Below, in pieces: positions 40,397 through 51,025 of a stretch of DNA of 64,000 bases; the stretch's first letter is position 1, and each line of letters begins with the position of its first letter. The notes beneath the pieces were generated by a model, which did not search any database, was not told the DNA's origin, and saw only the letters and a list, made by a program, of their open reading frames with translations. This stretch comes from Pseudoalteromonas arctica A 37-1-2 (GTDB lineage Bacteria; Pseudomonadota; Gammaproteobacteria; Enterobacterales; Alteromonadaceae). The position numbers and the translations under genes are program-made. The stretch is taken from NCBI RefSeq assembly GCF_000238395.3, contig NZ_CP011025.1, positions 434,001-498,000 of the forward strand. Direction: 5' to 3'.

Positions 40397-40868
40397 CCGT
40401 TATTCATTGTTAATTGCGCTAAGCATCTTTTTTGCGTTAATAATGGCATTAATGCCGCTCCCTTTTTCGTTTGAACCATTTAGACCTGACTGGGTTTTAC
40501 TTGTACTTATGTATTGGTCGTTGGCAGTACCGCATCGTTTAAATATTGGTACTGCTTGGGTTGTTGGTTTATTAATAGATTTAGCATCTGGCTCACCGCT
40601 AGGTGTGAACTCGCTTACATTTTCAATATGTATATTTGTAACCGCGAGCAACTTTCAAAAAATTCGTAACTTTTCGCTTTGGCAACAAAGCTTATTAATT
40701 GGTTTGTTTTTAACGCTGTATCATTTAATGCAGTTTTGGCTAAATCACTTTTTGTTAGGGGTTTACTTTAATCCACAGTATTTATGGCCAGTAGCAACCG
40801 GAATGGTTAGTTGGTTTTGGGTGTTCTTACTACTTCGTAAATATCGCAGACATTTTAGGATCAGGTAA
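40389..40868 (+). CDS. mreD: Rod-shape protein MreD
   Basis: Small polytopic membrane protein of the elongasome, 159 residues, with about five helices and the conserved FRPDWVLLVLMYWSLAVPHR stretch followed by GTAWVVGLLIDLASGSPLG. It overlaps mreC at its start and maf by one base at its end, in the canonical mreBCD order. Confidence 0.94.
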   Translation: MINRYSLLIALSIFFALIMALMPLPFSFEPFRPDWVLLVLMYWSLAVPHRLNIGTAWVVGLLIDLASGSPLGVNSLTFSICIFVTASNFQKIRNFSLWQQSLLIGLFLTLYHLMQFWLNHFLLGVYFNPQYLWPVATGMVSWFWVFLLLRKYRRHFRIR

Positions 40869-41437
40869 TGACTACCGCAGTATATTTGGCATCAGCCTCT
40901 CCCCGTCGTAAAGAGTTATTAAGCCAATTAGGTGTCGAATTTACACAATTTAGTGTTGATGCAGATGAAAGTCCACTTCCAAACGAGCAACCTAGAGCAC
41001 TTGTTGAGCGTTTAGCTCGCTTGAAAGCCCAAAGCGGTGTAGAGCTTGGATATACCGATCGCCCTGTACTTGGTAGTGATACCGTGGTTGTTATCGATAA
41101 CGAATCACTGGGTAAACCTCGTGATAAAAACGATTTTATACACACATTAAAACGTTTATCAGGTAACACACATCAAGTACTTACCGCAGTAGCATTTGCG
41201 ACGCAAAATGATGTGCTTAGCTGTGTTGTAAGCACAGATGTCACCTTTAAAACTTTAACTGATGAAGAAATAAATACCTACTGGGATTCTGATGAGCCAC
41301 AAGATAAAGCCGGTGGCTACGGTATCCAAGGTTTAGGCGGCCGCTTTGTAACTCACATTGCGGGTAGCTATTTTTCTGTTGTAGGCTTACCTTTATATGA
41401 AACCGAACAATTATTAAAAACATTCTTAAGAAGGTAA
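40868..41437 (+). CDS. maf: Maf-family nucleoside triphosphate pyrophosphatase (YhdE type)
   Basis: House-cleaning pyrophosphatase acting on dTTP/UTP and modified nucleotides. It has the N-terminal LASASPRRKELLSQLG, the DADESP motif, VLGSDTVV with the catalytic Asp and the DKAGGYGIQG loop. At 189 residues it is family size. It sits between mreD and rng, as in E. coli. Confidence 0.94.
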   Translation: MTTAVYLASASPRRKELLSQLGVEFTQFSVDADESPLPNEQPRALVERLARLKAQSGVELGYTDRPVLGSDTVVVIDNESLGKPRDKNDFIHTLKRLSGNTHQVLTAVAFATQNDVLSCVVSTDVTFKTLTDEEINTYWDSDEPQDKAGGYGIQGLGGRFVTHIAGSYFSVVGLPLYETEQLLKTFLRR

Positions 41438-41438
41438 C

Positions 41439-42911
41439 ATGAGTACAGAATTACTGATCAATGTCACACCGAGCGAAAGCCGTGTTGCCCTAATAGAAAA
41501 CGGTGTACTGCAAGAAATACAGCTAGAGCGAATTGGTAATCTAGGTATTGTAGGCAATATTTACCTAGGAAAAATAAGCCGTGTACTTCCGGGTATGCAG
41601 GCTGCTTTTGTTGATATCGGCCTTGAAAAAGCGGCATTTTTGCATGCATCCGATATTGTAAATAGTGCCTCTATTGTTGAAGGCGTAGACGACGTACCAA
41701 TAAAAAAAGTACAAGACATTAGAGAGTTAGTTCGTCAAGGCCAATACATTATGGTGCAAGTGGTAAAAGATCCGCTAGGCACAAAAGGTGCAAGACTCAC
41801 CACTGATATAACTATTCCTTCTCGCTATTTAGTGTTTATGCCAGATGCGACCCATGTCGGGGTTAGTCAGCGCATTGAAACTGAAGAAGAGCGTTCACGC
41901 CTTAAAAAAATAGTCGCAGAATATGGCGATGAAAATGGCAGCTTTATTGTACGTACAGCAGCCGAAGGCGCTAGCGAAGCAGAATTACGACACGATGCCG
42001 GTTTTTTAAGAAAACTGTGGGAAAAAATTACGGCTCGTCGCAAAAAAACCAGTAAGGCCAGTATTCTACACGAAGATTTAACGCTTGCCTTTAGAACCCT
42101 ACGTGACTATGTAGGCGAAGATATGGAACGCATTCGTGTTGACTCTAAACTTACTCATGAAGAGCTAAAGTTATTTACTGAAGAGTTTGTTCCACAACTG
42201 TCTCAAGTACTCGAATACTATCCAGGTGAGCGACCTATATTTGATTTGTTTGACGTTGAAAACGAAATTCAAAAAGCACTACATCGTAAAGTCACGCTAA
42301 AATCTGGTGGTTATATAATTATTGACCAAACAGAAGCAATGACGACTGTTGATGTTAATACAGGTGCATTTGTAGGACATCGTAATTTAGAAGAAACAAT
42401 TTTTAATACCAACGTAGAAGCAACCTCTGCAATTGCTCGCCAGCTTAGGCTGCGTAATTTAGGCGGTATTATCATTATCGACTTTATCGATATGGTAAGT
42501 GAGGATCATAAGCGCCGAGTATTACATTCACTTGAATCAGCACTCGCAAAAGATCGCACTAAAACAAATATTAATGGGCTTTCAGCACTTGGGCTTGTTG
42601 AAATGACACGTAAACGTACACGCGAAAGCTTAGAACATATTTTATGTGATGTATGTCCTGCGTGTTCTGGTCGTGGTTCGCAAAAAACAGTTGAAACGGT
42701 TTGCTACGAAATACTACGTGAAATAGTGCGTGTTAACCGAGCATACGCTGCCGATAAGTTTATGGTATATGCAGCGCCTGCTGTGAGCGAAGCCCTACTA
42801 AACGATGAGTACCATAACCTTGCCGAGCTTGAACTATTTATTGGTAAGCAAGTCAATATTCAAACAGAGAGCTTATACAGCCAAGAACAGTTTGATGTGG
42901 TAATGATGTAA
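41439..42911 (+). CDS. rng: Ribonuclease G
   Basis: Endoribonuclease that matures the 16S rRNA 5' end and shares the RNase E core. The S1 domain is near residues 35-110 (NIYLGKISRVLPGMQAAFVDIGLEKAAFLHA in outline). The catalytic aspartates lie in TTVDVNTG and IIIDFIDM. The zinc link CDVCPACSGRG is in the C-terminal part. The 490-residue length matches RNase G, not RNase E, because the long C-terminal scaffold is absent. One base separates it from maf. Confidence 0.95.
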   Translation: MSTELLINVTPSESRVALIENGVLQEIQLERIGNLGIVGNIYLGKISRVLPGMQAAFVDIGLEKAAFLHASDIVNSASIVEGVDDVPIKKVQDIRELVRQGQYIMVQVVKDPLGTKGARLTTDITIPSRYLVFMPDATHVGVSQRIETEEERSRLKKIVAEYGDENGSFIVRTAAEGASEAELRHDAGFLRKLWEKITARRKKTSKASILHEDLTLAFRTLRDYVGEDMERIRVDSKLTHEELKLFTEEFVPQLSQVLEYYPGERPIFDLFDVENEIQKALHRKVTLKSGGYIIIDQTEAMTTVDVNTGAFVGHRNLEETIFNTNVEATSAIARQLRLRNLGGIIIIDFIDMVSEDHKRRVLHSLESALAKDRTKTNINGLSALGLVEMTRKRTRESLEHILCDVCPACSGRGSQKTVETVCYEILREIVRVNRAYAADKFMVYAAPAVSEALLNDEYHNLAELELFIGKQVNIQTESLYSQEQFDVVMM

Positions 42912-45900
42912 TGAAAGCAAAAGCGGTCTGTTTTTTTTGTTTTAGAAAGTTATGGCAGACCTGCGCCATAATTTTGGTATTACTGGCCGTTATTGTTTCA
43001 ATTTTAAAATATACCCTCCCGTATGCAAACGAATACAAAGGTAATATAGAAAGCTATTTACACGAAAAGTTTGAAATAAGCTTATCTATTGGCGAAATAT
43101 CAGCAAGTTGGCATGGCAGTGGTCCTGCATTAGTACTAGAGAATTTATCGTTTAAAGATAACGAAACTGCACCAATATCACTCACCATTGCTAAAACCAG
43201 CTTAGAGCTAAACTTATGGGAAAGCTTAAAAGCACTGCAACTTAGATCTAATTATTTTGTTATTAATGGTTTTCATACCAGTGTAAATATCACCAATTTA
43301 TTTAAAACCGGTGACAACGACGAAGTCTCTTTTGAGCAAAAAGAGCTAATTGAAGAACTGTTTTTGGGTAAAACGGGTCATTTTGCAATAGAAAATTCCA
43401 GTATTAACTTTGTTCTAGAAGACGGTAAAGAGCGTAAGTTACTCCTCAAAAATATTGTTTGGCAAAATGAAGATGAGCAGCATCTTGGTAGTGGGAGCTT
43501 AGCATTGCCGGGTATTTCGGTCGGTGATTTTGATGCGCGAATAGCACTTACTGGCGATACCCTAGAGCAAGTTGCGGGCGACATTTATGTGCAGGCTAAC
43601 AAAGTCGATGTATCTAACTGGTTAGCGCAATATATAAATACGCAAAAGCAACAACTGTATAGCGATATTAATTTACAAGCGTGGCTAAAACTAGATAAAG
43701 GTTTTGTAAGCGATATAAAAATGCAATGGCTACCAAGCTTTGTGCGTTGGCAGCGAGAAGAGCAAAGCCAACAAGTTAGCTTGAGTGAAGGTGGATTCCA
43801 TCTATATCCCGAGCAAAATAGCTGGCACTTAAAAAGCACCGGTTTAACATTTAATAGTAACGATAAAGCATGGCCAAGTTTAGAGTTTGAAGCTCAACTA
43901 GGTACGACAAATGAAGTGTGGCTCCATCAGGTTGATTTTGAATTACTGAGTAACCTAGCAGGGCTAAGTAATTTTAATGCACTTGAACCATTTTTAGAGC
44001 GCCAACCTAGCGGGCAAATAGATCAAGCTTATTTAAATTTTTCCAATGCACAGCAATGGCAATTATGGTTTGAGGCTGACAATATTGGTTGGCAAGAATT
44101 AAGGTCGGTACCTGCAGCACAAGGACTTAGAGTAAATGGTTTACTTAATCAAAGTAGTGGTCGAATAAATTTATTTGGCGAAAATGGCACATTAGTTACA
44201 GGCGAAAGCTTTAGTAACGACATAAATTATAATCAGCTAAATGTAGAGCTAGATTTAGCTAAGCGAGATGATGGCTGGCATATAAGTAGTGACAATATAT
44301 GGTTTGATAATGATGACGTCATTCTTGCTGCAGAATTACAAATTAGTCTAACAGATGATCCTCGATTAGATCTTTACGCTGAAGCCTTCGCCCCAGATGC
44401 CAAAATTGCAGGTCATTATTTCCCATTAAAAGCAATGAGCCCTGAGCTCGTTAGCTATTTAAATGGGGCAATTAAAGGCGGAGAAGTATCTAAAGCACAA
44501 GTCTTATTTGCAGGTCCATTATCTGGTTTTCCATTCACCGATGGCAGTGGCCAATTTGGTGTACTAGCGCAAGTAGACAACGCAACCTATGAGTTTGATC
44601 CTGATTGGCCTTTGGTCACCAATGCCAATGTACAGCTGCATTTTAATAATGAGCGTATGGACATATATAGCCAGCAAGGTAAGTTGGTTAATTTAGATAT
44701 TGGTAATAGTGTACAGGTAAGCATTGCAGATTTAATGCATGCTGATGAACTTATTGTGCAAATTGATAAAAAAGCACAAATGGAAAAGTTACATGACTTT
44801 TTTGCAGCGACACCTATTGCCAAACCTCTTGCTGAAATTTTTAAAGTTGTGCAGGGCAAAGGCGAAGCCGATGCCAGTATTGAGCTTTTAGTAGGCTCAA
44901 AGTTTAAAGGTGGGGCCAGTGTTAGCGGCAAGGTTAATTTAAATGACTTGCCAGTATTTATAGCAACGCCAGGAATTGAGCTTAAAAACTTAACTGGCGA
45001 GCTTAATTTTAAAAACGACAATATCACACTTAAAAATGCGACTGCGAAATGGTTGGGCATGCCGCTAACTATTAATTACAGCAGTAAAAGTGATGCAAAA
45101 AATTACCAAGCAAACATAGATATAAACGCCAAAATTGACGCCGATACACTAATAGATAGTGGGCAAGGTATATTAAAAAATTATTTAAGCGGGCAAAGTG
45201 ATGTTGATGTTGGCTTAGTACTTAATTTTGAAGAACAAGGTTTTAATTACCGCGCCCAAGTTACTTCGGAGCTACTTGGTTTAACAAGTAATCTACCTGC
45301 ACCTTATAATAAAAATAGTGAACAAGTGTGGGCGCTTGATGCAATAGTACAAGGTGATGACATTTCTAATCTCATAACAGCAAACGCTAATCAACAGCTT
45401 TACTTTAATGCTATTTTAGAAAATGGTAAATCACAGTTTAGCAATGTCCATTTTGTGCTCGGAAAACAAGATTTAGGATTAAACCAAAAAGATTTAAGCG
45501 TAAATATAAATCTAGAACAGAGTGAATTAGTGCCTTGGTTTGATCTGATTGATCAAATAATTAAAGCTGGCAAAGCAAACCCAGATCAAGAATCAAAAGG
45601 GATTATGCCACCGCTTAATGAGGTGGTCGCAAATATAGGTTTACTTGATGCGAGTAACATCATTTTTAATGATTTTGAAATGCGTTTAGCACCATCAAAA
45701 GACGATTTATACCTAAAGCTGAATGCTAAAGAACTTAGAGCTGGGGTTTTTATTCCTACATCACAGCCTAGCCAGCCCATACGAATTAATGCCGATTACT
45801 TAAGGCTTAATTTTGCACCGCACAATGAGCAAGCACTTGAAATAACAGATGTACTTCCTGAGAAAGACTTGAGCTGGCTTACTAAAATACCTGCCATTGA

Positions 45901-46768
45901 GTTTGAATGTAGTGATTGCAAAATTGACCGCTACCAACTTGATAAAGTGAGTGCGTCATTATTAGGAGATGGAGAGCGTTTATCAATATCAGAACTCGTA
46001 GTCGATAAAGGCGATCATGTACTGCGCACTAAAGGGCAGTGGCAAAATGGATTAACAACGCTAAGTGGCGAGCTTAAAAGTGATGACATAGGCGCACTGT
46101 TTGGTGAGTTTGATATAACCTCCGCGATTAAAGATTCAAAAGCCGATCTAAATTATGATCTTACTTGGCAAGCAGCACCTTATGATTTTGATGTGAAAAG
46201 TTTAAGTGGCGAGATAGCTTGGGATTTAGGAGAAGGTCACTTAACTGAAGTTAGCGATGGCGGGGCACGCGTATTTTCGCTGTTGAGCCTTGATTCATTA
46301 GTACGCAAGCTGAAACTTGATTTTAGAGATGTATTTTCAAAGGGCTTTTTTTATAACAGCATGCAAGGCACTATGCAGTTAGAAAACGGTATTGCTTACA
46401 CTAAAGATACCAAAATGGACGGCGTACCCGCCGATTTAACCATTAAAGGTTATGCAAATTTAAACACGTTTGATATAGATTATGACCTTGCTGTAGCGCC
46501 GCAGGTAACCTCGAGTATTCCGGTTATAGTTGCATGGATGGTAAACCCAGTAACAGGGCTTGCTGCCTTAGCAATTGATAAAGTTATTCATTCTGCGCGC
46601 GTCATCTCAGAGATCAACTTTAAAGTAACGGGTAAAATGAACGATCCTATTGTTCAAGAACTCGACAGAAAAAGTCGTGAAGTTACGCTTCCTCAAGCTG
46701 CGCAAAATCAGCCACAAGCATCAGTCGATTTAAAACTTAAAGATGCACAAGTAACAGTAACGCAATGA
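42911..46768 (+). CDS. yhdP: YhdP, AsmA-like phospholipid transport protein
   Basis: Large inner-membrane-anchored bridge protein; in E. coli YhdP works with TamB and YdbH in moving phospholipids to the outer membrane. The 1285 residues have one N-terminal helix (TCAIILVLLAVIVSILKY), a very long repetitive-beta-groove periplasmic region, and the C-terminal AsmA-type part (GEGHLTEVSDGGARVFSLLS, then a hydrophobic VTGLAALAIDKVI). It shares an ATGA-type junction with rng and overlaps nit by 4 bp. Confidence 0.93.
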   Translation: MKAKAVCFFCFRKLWQTCAIILVLLAVIVSILKYTLPYANEYKGNIESYLHEKFEISLSIGEISASWHGSGPALVLENLSFKDNETAPISLTIAKTSLELNLWESLKALQLRSNYFVINGFHTSVNITNLFKTGDNDEVSFEQKELIEELFLGKTGHFAIENSSINFVLEDGKERKLLLKNIVWQNEDEQHLGSGSLALPGISVGDFDARIALTGDTLEQVAGDIYVQANKVDVSNWLAQYINTQKQQLYSDINLQAWLKLDKGFVSDIKMQWLPSFVRWQREEQSQQVSLSEGGFHLYPEQNSWHLKSTGLTFNSNDKAWPSLEFEAQLGTTNEVWLHQVDFELLSNLAGLSNFNALEPFLERQPSGQIDQAYLNFSNAQQWQLWFEADNIGWQELRSVPAAQGLRVNGLLNQSSGRINLFGENGTLVTGESFSNDINYNQLNVELDLAKRDDGWHISSDNIWFDNDDVILAAELQISLTDDPRLDLYAEAFAPDAKIAGHYFPLKAMSPELVSYLNGAIKGGEVSKAQVLFAGPLSGFPFTDGSGQFGVLAQVDNATYEFDPDWPLVTNANVQLHFNNERMDIYSQQGKLVNLDIGNSVQVSIADLMHADELIVQIDKKAQMEKLHDFFAATPIAKPLAEIFKVVQGKGEADASIELLVGSKFKGGASVSGKVNLNDLPVFIATPGIELKNLTGELNFKNDNITLKNATAKWLGMPLTINYSSKSDAKNYQANIDINAKIDADTLIDSGQGILKNYLSGQSDVDVGLVLNFEEQGFNYRAQVTSELLGLTSNLPAPYNKNSEQVWALDAIVQGDDISNLITANANQQLYFNAILENGKSQFSNVHFVLGKQDLGLNQKDLSVNINLEQSELVPWFDLIDQIIKAGKANPDQESKGIMPPLNEVVANIGLLDASNIIFNDFEMRLAPSKDDLYLKLNAKELRAGVFIPTSQPSQPIRINADYLRLNFAPHNEQALEITDVLPEKDLSWLTKIPAIEFECSDCKIDRYQLDKVSASLLGDGERLSISELVVDKGDHVLRTKGQWQNGLTTLSGELKSDDIGALFGEFDITSAIKDSKADLNYDLTWQAAPYDFDVKSLSGEIAWDLGEGHLTEVSDGGARVFSLLSLDSLVRKLKLDFRDVFSKGFFYNSMQGTMQLENGIAYTKDTKMDGVPADLTIKGYANLNTFDIDYDLAVAPQVTSSIPVIVAWMVNPVTGLAALAIDKVIHSARVISEINFKVTGKMNDPIVQELDRKSREVTLPQAAQNQPQASVDLKLKDAQVTVTQ

Positions 46769-47604
46769 ACAAAACTGAAATACTAAGCACTCCCACAATA
46801 GTTGCCCTGCAAATGTGTTCAGGGCTAAACCCTGATGACAACATTGCAAGCTTAAAGCGCGCACTTAAAACACTCCCCGCAACAAGACCATTACTTGTTT
46901 GTTTGCCTGAGGCTTTTTTAGTGTTTAGTAAAAGTGGTAACGATACGTTACGTGTTGCTAAGCAAGTTGAGCGATACAAGCTACAACTTAGTGAATTGTG
47001 CCAACACCATAATATTTGGTTAAATGCAGGGACAATGCCTGAGCCATTTAACGAACATAAATATTATGCAGCATCGCACTTATATAATAATCAAGGCGAG
47101 CTGGTTGCAACGTATAACAAAATACATTTATTTGATGTAAACGTAGATGATCAAACAGGTAGCTATCGAGAGTCAGATTTTACCCAAGCAGGTAGCGATG
47201 TGGTTGTTGTTGATTCTCCCTTTGGTAAAATAGGCTTAACAGTATGTTATGATCTGCGCTTTAGTGGCTTATTCAACGAACTAGTACGCCAAGGCGCCGA
47301 TATTATTTTAGTACCAAGTGCATTTACAGTCGTCACAGGACAAGCGCATTGGCAGCCATTATTAGCAGCTCGCGCAATAGAAACACAATGTTATGTAGTT
47401 GCAGCAGCTCAGTACGGTACACATGAAAATGGCCGACAAACATATGGCCACAGTATTATTATTTCGCCTTGGGGAAGTATCCTGAGTGAATTGCCAACAG
47501 GCACCGGTTTTATAAGCTGCAACGCAGATTTAGACCAGTTACAAAAAATTAGACGAGATATGCCCGTGCAGTCTCATCAACGATTTAGAGAGCATTTATT
47601 ATGA
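46765..47604 (+). CDS. Nitrilase-family amidase, probable deaminated-glutathione amidase
   Basis: Carbon-nitrogen hydrolase. The catalytic triad is visible as E49 in CLPEAFL, K119 in YNKIHLFDV and C161 in TVCYDLRF. Length and the KIHLFDV motif are those of the Nit1/YbeM-like group, which hydrolyse deaminated glutathione. It lies between yhdP and tldD with 4-bp overlaps on both sides, an arrangement common in gammaproteobacteria. Confidence 0.9.
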   Translation: MNKTEILSTPTIVALQMCSGLNPDDNIASLKRALKTLPATRPLLVCLPEAFLVFSKSGNDTLRVAKQVERYKLQLSELCQHHNIWLNAGTMPEPFNEHKYYAASHLYNNQGELVATYNKIHLFDVNVDDQTGSYRESDFTQAGSDVVVVDSPFGKIGLTVCYDLRFSGLFNELVRQGADIILVPSAFTVVTGQAHWQPLLAARAIETQCYVVAAAQYGTHENGRQTYGHSIIISPWGSILSELPTGTGFISCNADLDQLQKIRRDMPVQSHQRFREHLL

Positions 47605-49040
47605 ATTCGGTTGAACAGCATTTACTACAAGACAGCCAGTTAAATAGAGAAGAGCTCGAAAAAACGCTCGCTTACATACATCAGCATAAAGTGGATTATG
47701 CCGATTTATATTTTCAATCAAGCCACCACGAATCATGGGTGCTTGAAGACGGCTTAGTTAAAGAAGGCTCTTATAACGTTGAACGTGGCGTTGGTGTACG
47801 TGCTGTAAGCGGCGAAAAAACAGGATTTTCTTACTCTGATGCAATAAACCTCGAAGCGCTTAATAAAGCGGCTACAGCGGCTCGTAGCATTGCAGATGCT
47901 GGCGAAGATAGAGCGATTAAAGTATTTAGTGATGTTAAAGCTAAAGAGCAGTTTGCACCGCATCAGCCAATTTCGAGTATGAGCGATACCGACAAGGTGA
48001 GTTTATTACGCGAACTTGAAAACTATATTCGTGAACTAGCACCCGATGCAGAGCAAGTAATTAGTTCAATGTCGGCGGTATACGAAGAAGTATTAATCGC
48101 AGCAAGTGACGGTACGTTTGCCACCGATATTCGCCCGCTTATTCGTTTAAACTGCTCAGTGCTGCTTGAAAAAAATGGTCGCCGTGAACGCGGTGGCGCA
48201 GGTGGTGGTGCACGTTTAGATTATGGTTACTTTAAAGAACTTGTTGATGGTAAACCACGTTGGATGGAATTTGCTGAAGAAGCTGTACGCCAAGCTAAAG
48301 TAAATCTTGAGGCTATTGATGCCCCTGCAGGCACGATGGAAGTTGTACTTGGTAATGGTTGGCCTGGCGTGCTTTTACACGAAGCAGTAGGGCATGGACT
48401 TGAAGGCGACTTTAACCGCAAAGGCGCGTCTGCGTTTAGTGGTAAAGTGGGCCAAAAAGTAGCATCTGAGCTGTGTACTGTTGTTGATGATGGCACCATG
48501 GCCGATCGCCGTGGGTCACTTAATGTGGATGATGAAGGCACACCAGCCGCTTACAACGTACTCATCGAAAACGGTATTTTAAAAGGCTATATGCAAGATA
48601 AGCTAAACGCGCGTTTAATGGGTGTAAGCCCTACAGGTAACGCACGCCGTGAGTCGTATGCGCATTTACCAATGCCTCGCATGACTAACACCTACATGTT
48701 AGGTGGTGAGCACAGCCAAGCCGATATTATCAGCTCAGTTAAAAAAGGGGTATTCGCGCCTAACTTTGGCGGCGGACAAGTTGATATAACCTCAGGTAAG
48801 TTTGTATTTAGCGCATCAGAAGCGTATTTAATCGAAAATGGTAAAATTACCCAACCAATTAAAGGCGCAACGCTTATTGGTAATGGACCAGAAGTAATGC
48901 AGCAAATATCTATGGTTGGTAACGACTTAGCACTTGATAAAGGTGTTGGTGTTTGTGGTAAAGATGGTCAAAGCGTACCGGTAGGCGTAGGCCAACCAAG
49001 CCTTAAAATTGATCGGTTAACAGTTGGTGGTACAGCTTAA
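47601..49040 (+). CDS. tldD: Metalloprotease TldD
   Basis: TldD forms a heterodimeric protease with TldE/PmbA that degrades unfolded peptides and matures some peptide antibiotics. The zinc motif is HEAVGH at residues 260-265. The 479 residues also include [14 protein letters not shown] and the [20 protein letters not shown] beta region. It overlaps the amidase gene by 4 bp and ends the long run that begins with mreB. Confidence 0.96.
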   Translation: MNSVEQHLLQDSQLNREELEKTLAYIHQHKVDYADLYFQSSHHESWVLEDGLVKEGSYNVERGVGVRAVSGEKTGFSYSDAINLEALNKAATAARSIADAGEDRAIKVFSDVKAKEQFAPHQPISSMSDTDKVSLLRELENYIRELAPDAEQVISSMSAVYEEVLIAASDGTFATDIRPLIRLNCSVLLEKNGRRERGGAGGGARLDYGYFKELVDGKPRWMEFAEEAVRQAKVNLEAIDAPAGTMEVVLGNGWPGVLLHEAVGHGLEGDFNRKGASAFSGKVGQKVASELCTVVDDGTMADRRGSLNVDDEGTPAAYNVLIENGILKGYMQDKLNARLMGVSPTGNARRESYAHLPMPRMTNTYMLGGEHSQADIISSVKKGVFAPNFGGGQVDITSGKFVFSASEAYLIENGKITQPIKGATLIGNGPEVMQQISMVGNDLALDKGVGVCGKDGQSVPVGVGQPSLKIDRLTVGGTA

Positions 49041-49050
49041 GTATTACTCA

Positions 49051-49168
49051 AGCGCGAAGTGAATTCGCACCTACGTGCTTGATGTTTATTGTAGGTGAGG
49101 TTTTTACACCTCGCTTTTTACGTTTAAGCTGGACTCTATGAGCGCGAAGTAAGTTCGCGCTCTTTGTT
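49051..49168 (+). repeat. Palindromic extragenic repeats and terminators after tldD
   Basis: AGCGCGAAGTGAATTCGCAC (49051-49070) and AGCGCGAAGTAAGTTCGCGC (49141-49160) are 17/20 identical and 90 bp apart. The second forms a near-perfect hairpin GAGCGCGAA/TTCGCGCTC followed by TTTGTTTT, a good terminator. Between them GAGGT-TTTTAC-ACCTC followed by GCTTTTT (about 49097-49120) is another hairpin. The region lies between convergent tldD and the MscS gene and looks like a dispersed repeat family that doubles as a bidirectional terminator. Confidence 0.75.
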
Positions 49169-49184
49169 TTAATGAAGGTGGGGT

Positions 49185-50021
49185 TTATACCTCTCCTTCA
49201 TCCTCTTTATTTTTTTCAGCCTCTTTATACCATAATGCAAAAAAGCACTCTGTTAATTTATGCTCTATCTCAAGCGCTTTTTCTGTTGGGCAAAACAAGG
49301 TAAAGCTTGCTTTAAATTCACCTAAATCGGTTGTACCAAAGTGAATTACTGGTTCTGGGCCAGATATTTTTGCATCAAGTTTACGCTCAATCATCGAATT
49401 ATAACGGCTTGCTACTTCTTGAAACTCTTCGCAATACAGCTTAGCTTGCTCAGTTAATGTGTCGTGAATAGGGTACGGATTAAAGCTCTCTCTTCGGACA
49501 ATAATAAAATGATGTGTAACAAAGCGTTTTACAAAGTTTAAGTTTTTAATAGAGCTGGTAATCAGCTTATTATTAGGTATGTATATGGTTTTTCTAGAAA
49601 ATTGATAAGTATGTATATCAATTTCATGCATGGTTGTTTTTATCCAATCCGTTTCAGCTACTTCACCAAAATAATCACCAACTTGTATCCAATCACCGAC
49701 TCTAAACGGGCGGGTTGTTACGAGGTAAAAAAAGCCTATTACACACTGAATAAACTCACGCGTTGCAAGCACAATCGCTACAGCAAAAGCAGCAATAGAA
49801 AGTGCAAAGTTTTGAATTTCGGTAGACCACACAAATAGCAGCGATATCATCATTACAAAATTAATAAAATGCTTAATATTGTGTGCGATGTAACGAATAT
49901 CTTTTTCTTTTTTTTCTGCGCGATTTTTAGCCAGCTTATCAACAAGTACTTTTAGTACAAATGCAATTGTGATCATTACAATTGAAAGAAGAAACGGATG
50001 CAGCAATATATCTTTAGTCAT
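49185..50021 (-). CDS. MscS-family mechanosensitive channel
   Basis: Small-conductance mechanosensitive channel family. From the ATG at 50021 (GGA four bases upstream) the protein has about 278 residues with three helices and the pore-lining third helix followed by the beta domain (FRVGDWIQVGDYFGEVAETDW, about residues 103-123, and the IPNNKLI motif). A frame extends three codons upstream to a TTG. It is a compact member without extra N-terminal helices. Physiological gating was not deduced. Confidence 0.88.
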   Translation of the reverse strand: MTKDILLHPFLLSIVMITIAFVLKVLVDKLAKNRAEKKEKDIRYIAHNIKHFINFVMMISLLFVWSTEIQNFALSIAAFAVAIVLATREFIQCVIGFFYLVTTRPFRVGDWIQVGDYFGEVAETDWIKTTMHEIDIHTYQFSRKTIYIPNNKLITSSIKNLNFVKRFVTHHFIIVRRESFNPYPIHDTLTEQAKLYCEEFQEVASRYNSMIERKLDAKISGPEPVIHFGTTDLGEFKASFTLFCPTEKALEIEHKLTECFFALWYKEAEKNKEDEGEV

Positions 50022-50128
50022 AATATCCAATTAAACGCGAGTTGATAAAAACAGGCTCAGTATATTGATTTATTAAACCAATTAGCAAATTTAGTGCAAA
50101 AAAAGTAACCAATAAAAATGGAGCGACG

Positions 50129-50761
50129 CTATTGAGTTACTTCATCAGTGCAATGTTTGTGATTTTTAGCCATTCTTTTTCGGCATATGAGTACAAGCTC
50201 AATGGCTGAAATAAAGATTAGAGTATAGCCAAGCGTTTCTATACCCTCTTCAACAATGTTTTTTACTGCACGTACGTAGTCATCGCCCATTACTGAATGC
50301 CAAAATGCGCCTTTGCCCATCATTCGCGAAAATGCGAGTAAAGTAACCATGCCTGATAAGCAAATTCCATAACTAGGAGTGAGGCTATAGGCTTTTAAAG
50401 AGTTAAAAATACTTCCTCTGTTTGTTATTAAATAAACAAACACGCCAGCTAAAATTGAATAGACGATACTTTGCCAAGCGCCATCAAAAAAGTATAAGTC
50501 GAGGTAGGTATCAAACTCTCTCACAAACATCATTGCAGATAACGCAGCTAGTAATACAGCTGGTATTTTGAGTTGAAAGTTAATTCGCGAAGCATAAAAA
50601 AATAAAATACAACTTAAAAAAGTTAAAACATCTTGCATATGTTCGGTAAGAGTTTCTTCACTGTAAAGTGCATACTGTTTTAATTCAAAACCTTCAAGTT
50701 GAATTAAATGAGCAACACCCGCTAGGCATAATAAATAAATAAAAGATCGCAGTAAAAACAT
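50129..50761 (-). CDS. Hypothetical integral membrane protein
   Basis: 210 residues with about six hydrophobic helices (for example FIYLLCLAGVAHLI, VLTFLSCILFFYAS, TLIFISAIELVLIC) and a loop GKGAFWHSVMGDDYVRAVKN. The family is not recognised with certainty. It lies 98 bp upstream of the MscS gene on the same strand and could share its transcript, but nothing in the sequence gives a function. Confidence 0.65.
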   Translation of the reverse strand: MFLLRSFIYLLCLAGVAHLIQLEGFELKQYALYSEETLTEHMQDVLTFLSCILFFYASRINFQLKIPAVLLAALSAMMFVREFDTYLDLYFFDGAWQSIVYSILAGVFVYLITNRGSIFNSLKAYSLTPSYGICLSGMVTLLAFSRMMGKGAFWHSVMGDDYVRAVKNIVEEGIETLGYTLIFISAIELVLICRKRMAKNHKHCTDEVTQ

Positions 50762-50963
50762 AAATAACCAAGAGAAACTATAAATGCGCGGGATTCTAAT
50801 CGTTAAAATGCTTTAAAGCCAAAACAAAATTTAAACTTTTAACCTTTTTATCGGTCTAAAATTTTTGCTGTTAAAATAATGGCTTGGATGTTTATTTAAT
50901 GTTGAATGGATGTTTTTAATGTGACGTTTTAAGTGGTTTGTTGTGCAAAATATAACAAGCATT

Positions 50964-50999
50964 AAAAAGCCCTTACTAATTACTTAACAAGGGCTTTTT
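50964..50999 (-). terminator. Terminator of gor
   Basis: AAAAAGCCCTT and AAGGGCTTTTT form a perfect stem around a 14-base loop. It is 26 bp beyond the gor stop on the minus strand and is symmetrical enough to act both ways. Confidence 0.88.
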
Positions 51000-51025
51000 A
51001 TAATTGAGCGCTTAGAGTTTAGCGC

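Noticed and set aside
44587..45060. 157-residue minus-strand ORF within yhdP
   Set aside because: It is fully antisense to a conserved gene, with no start signals; a frame shadow.
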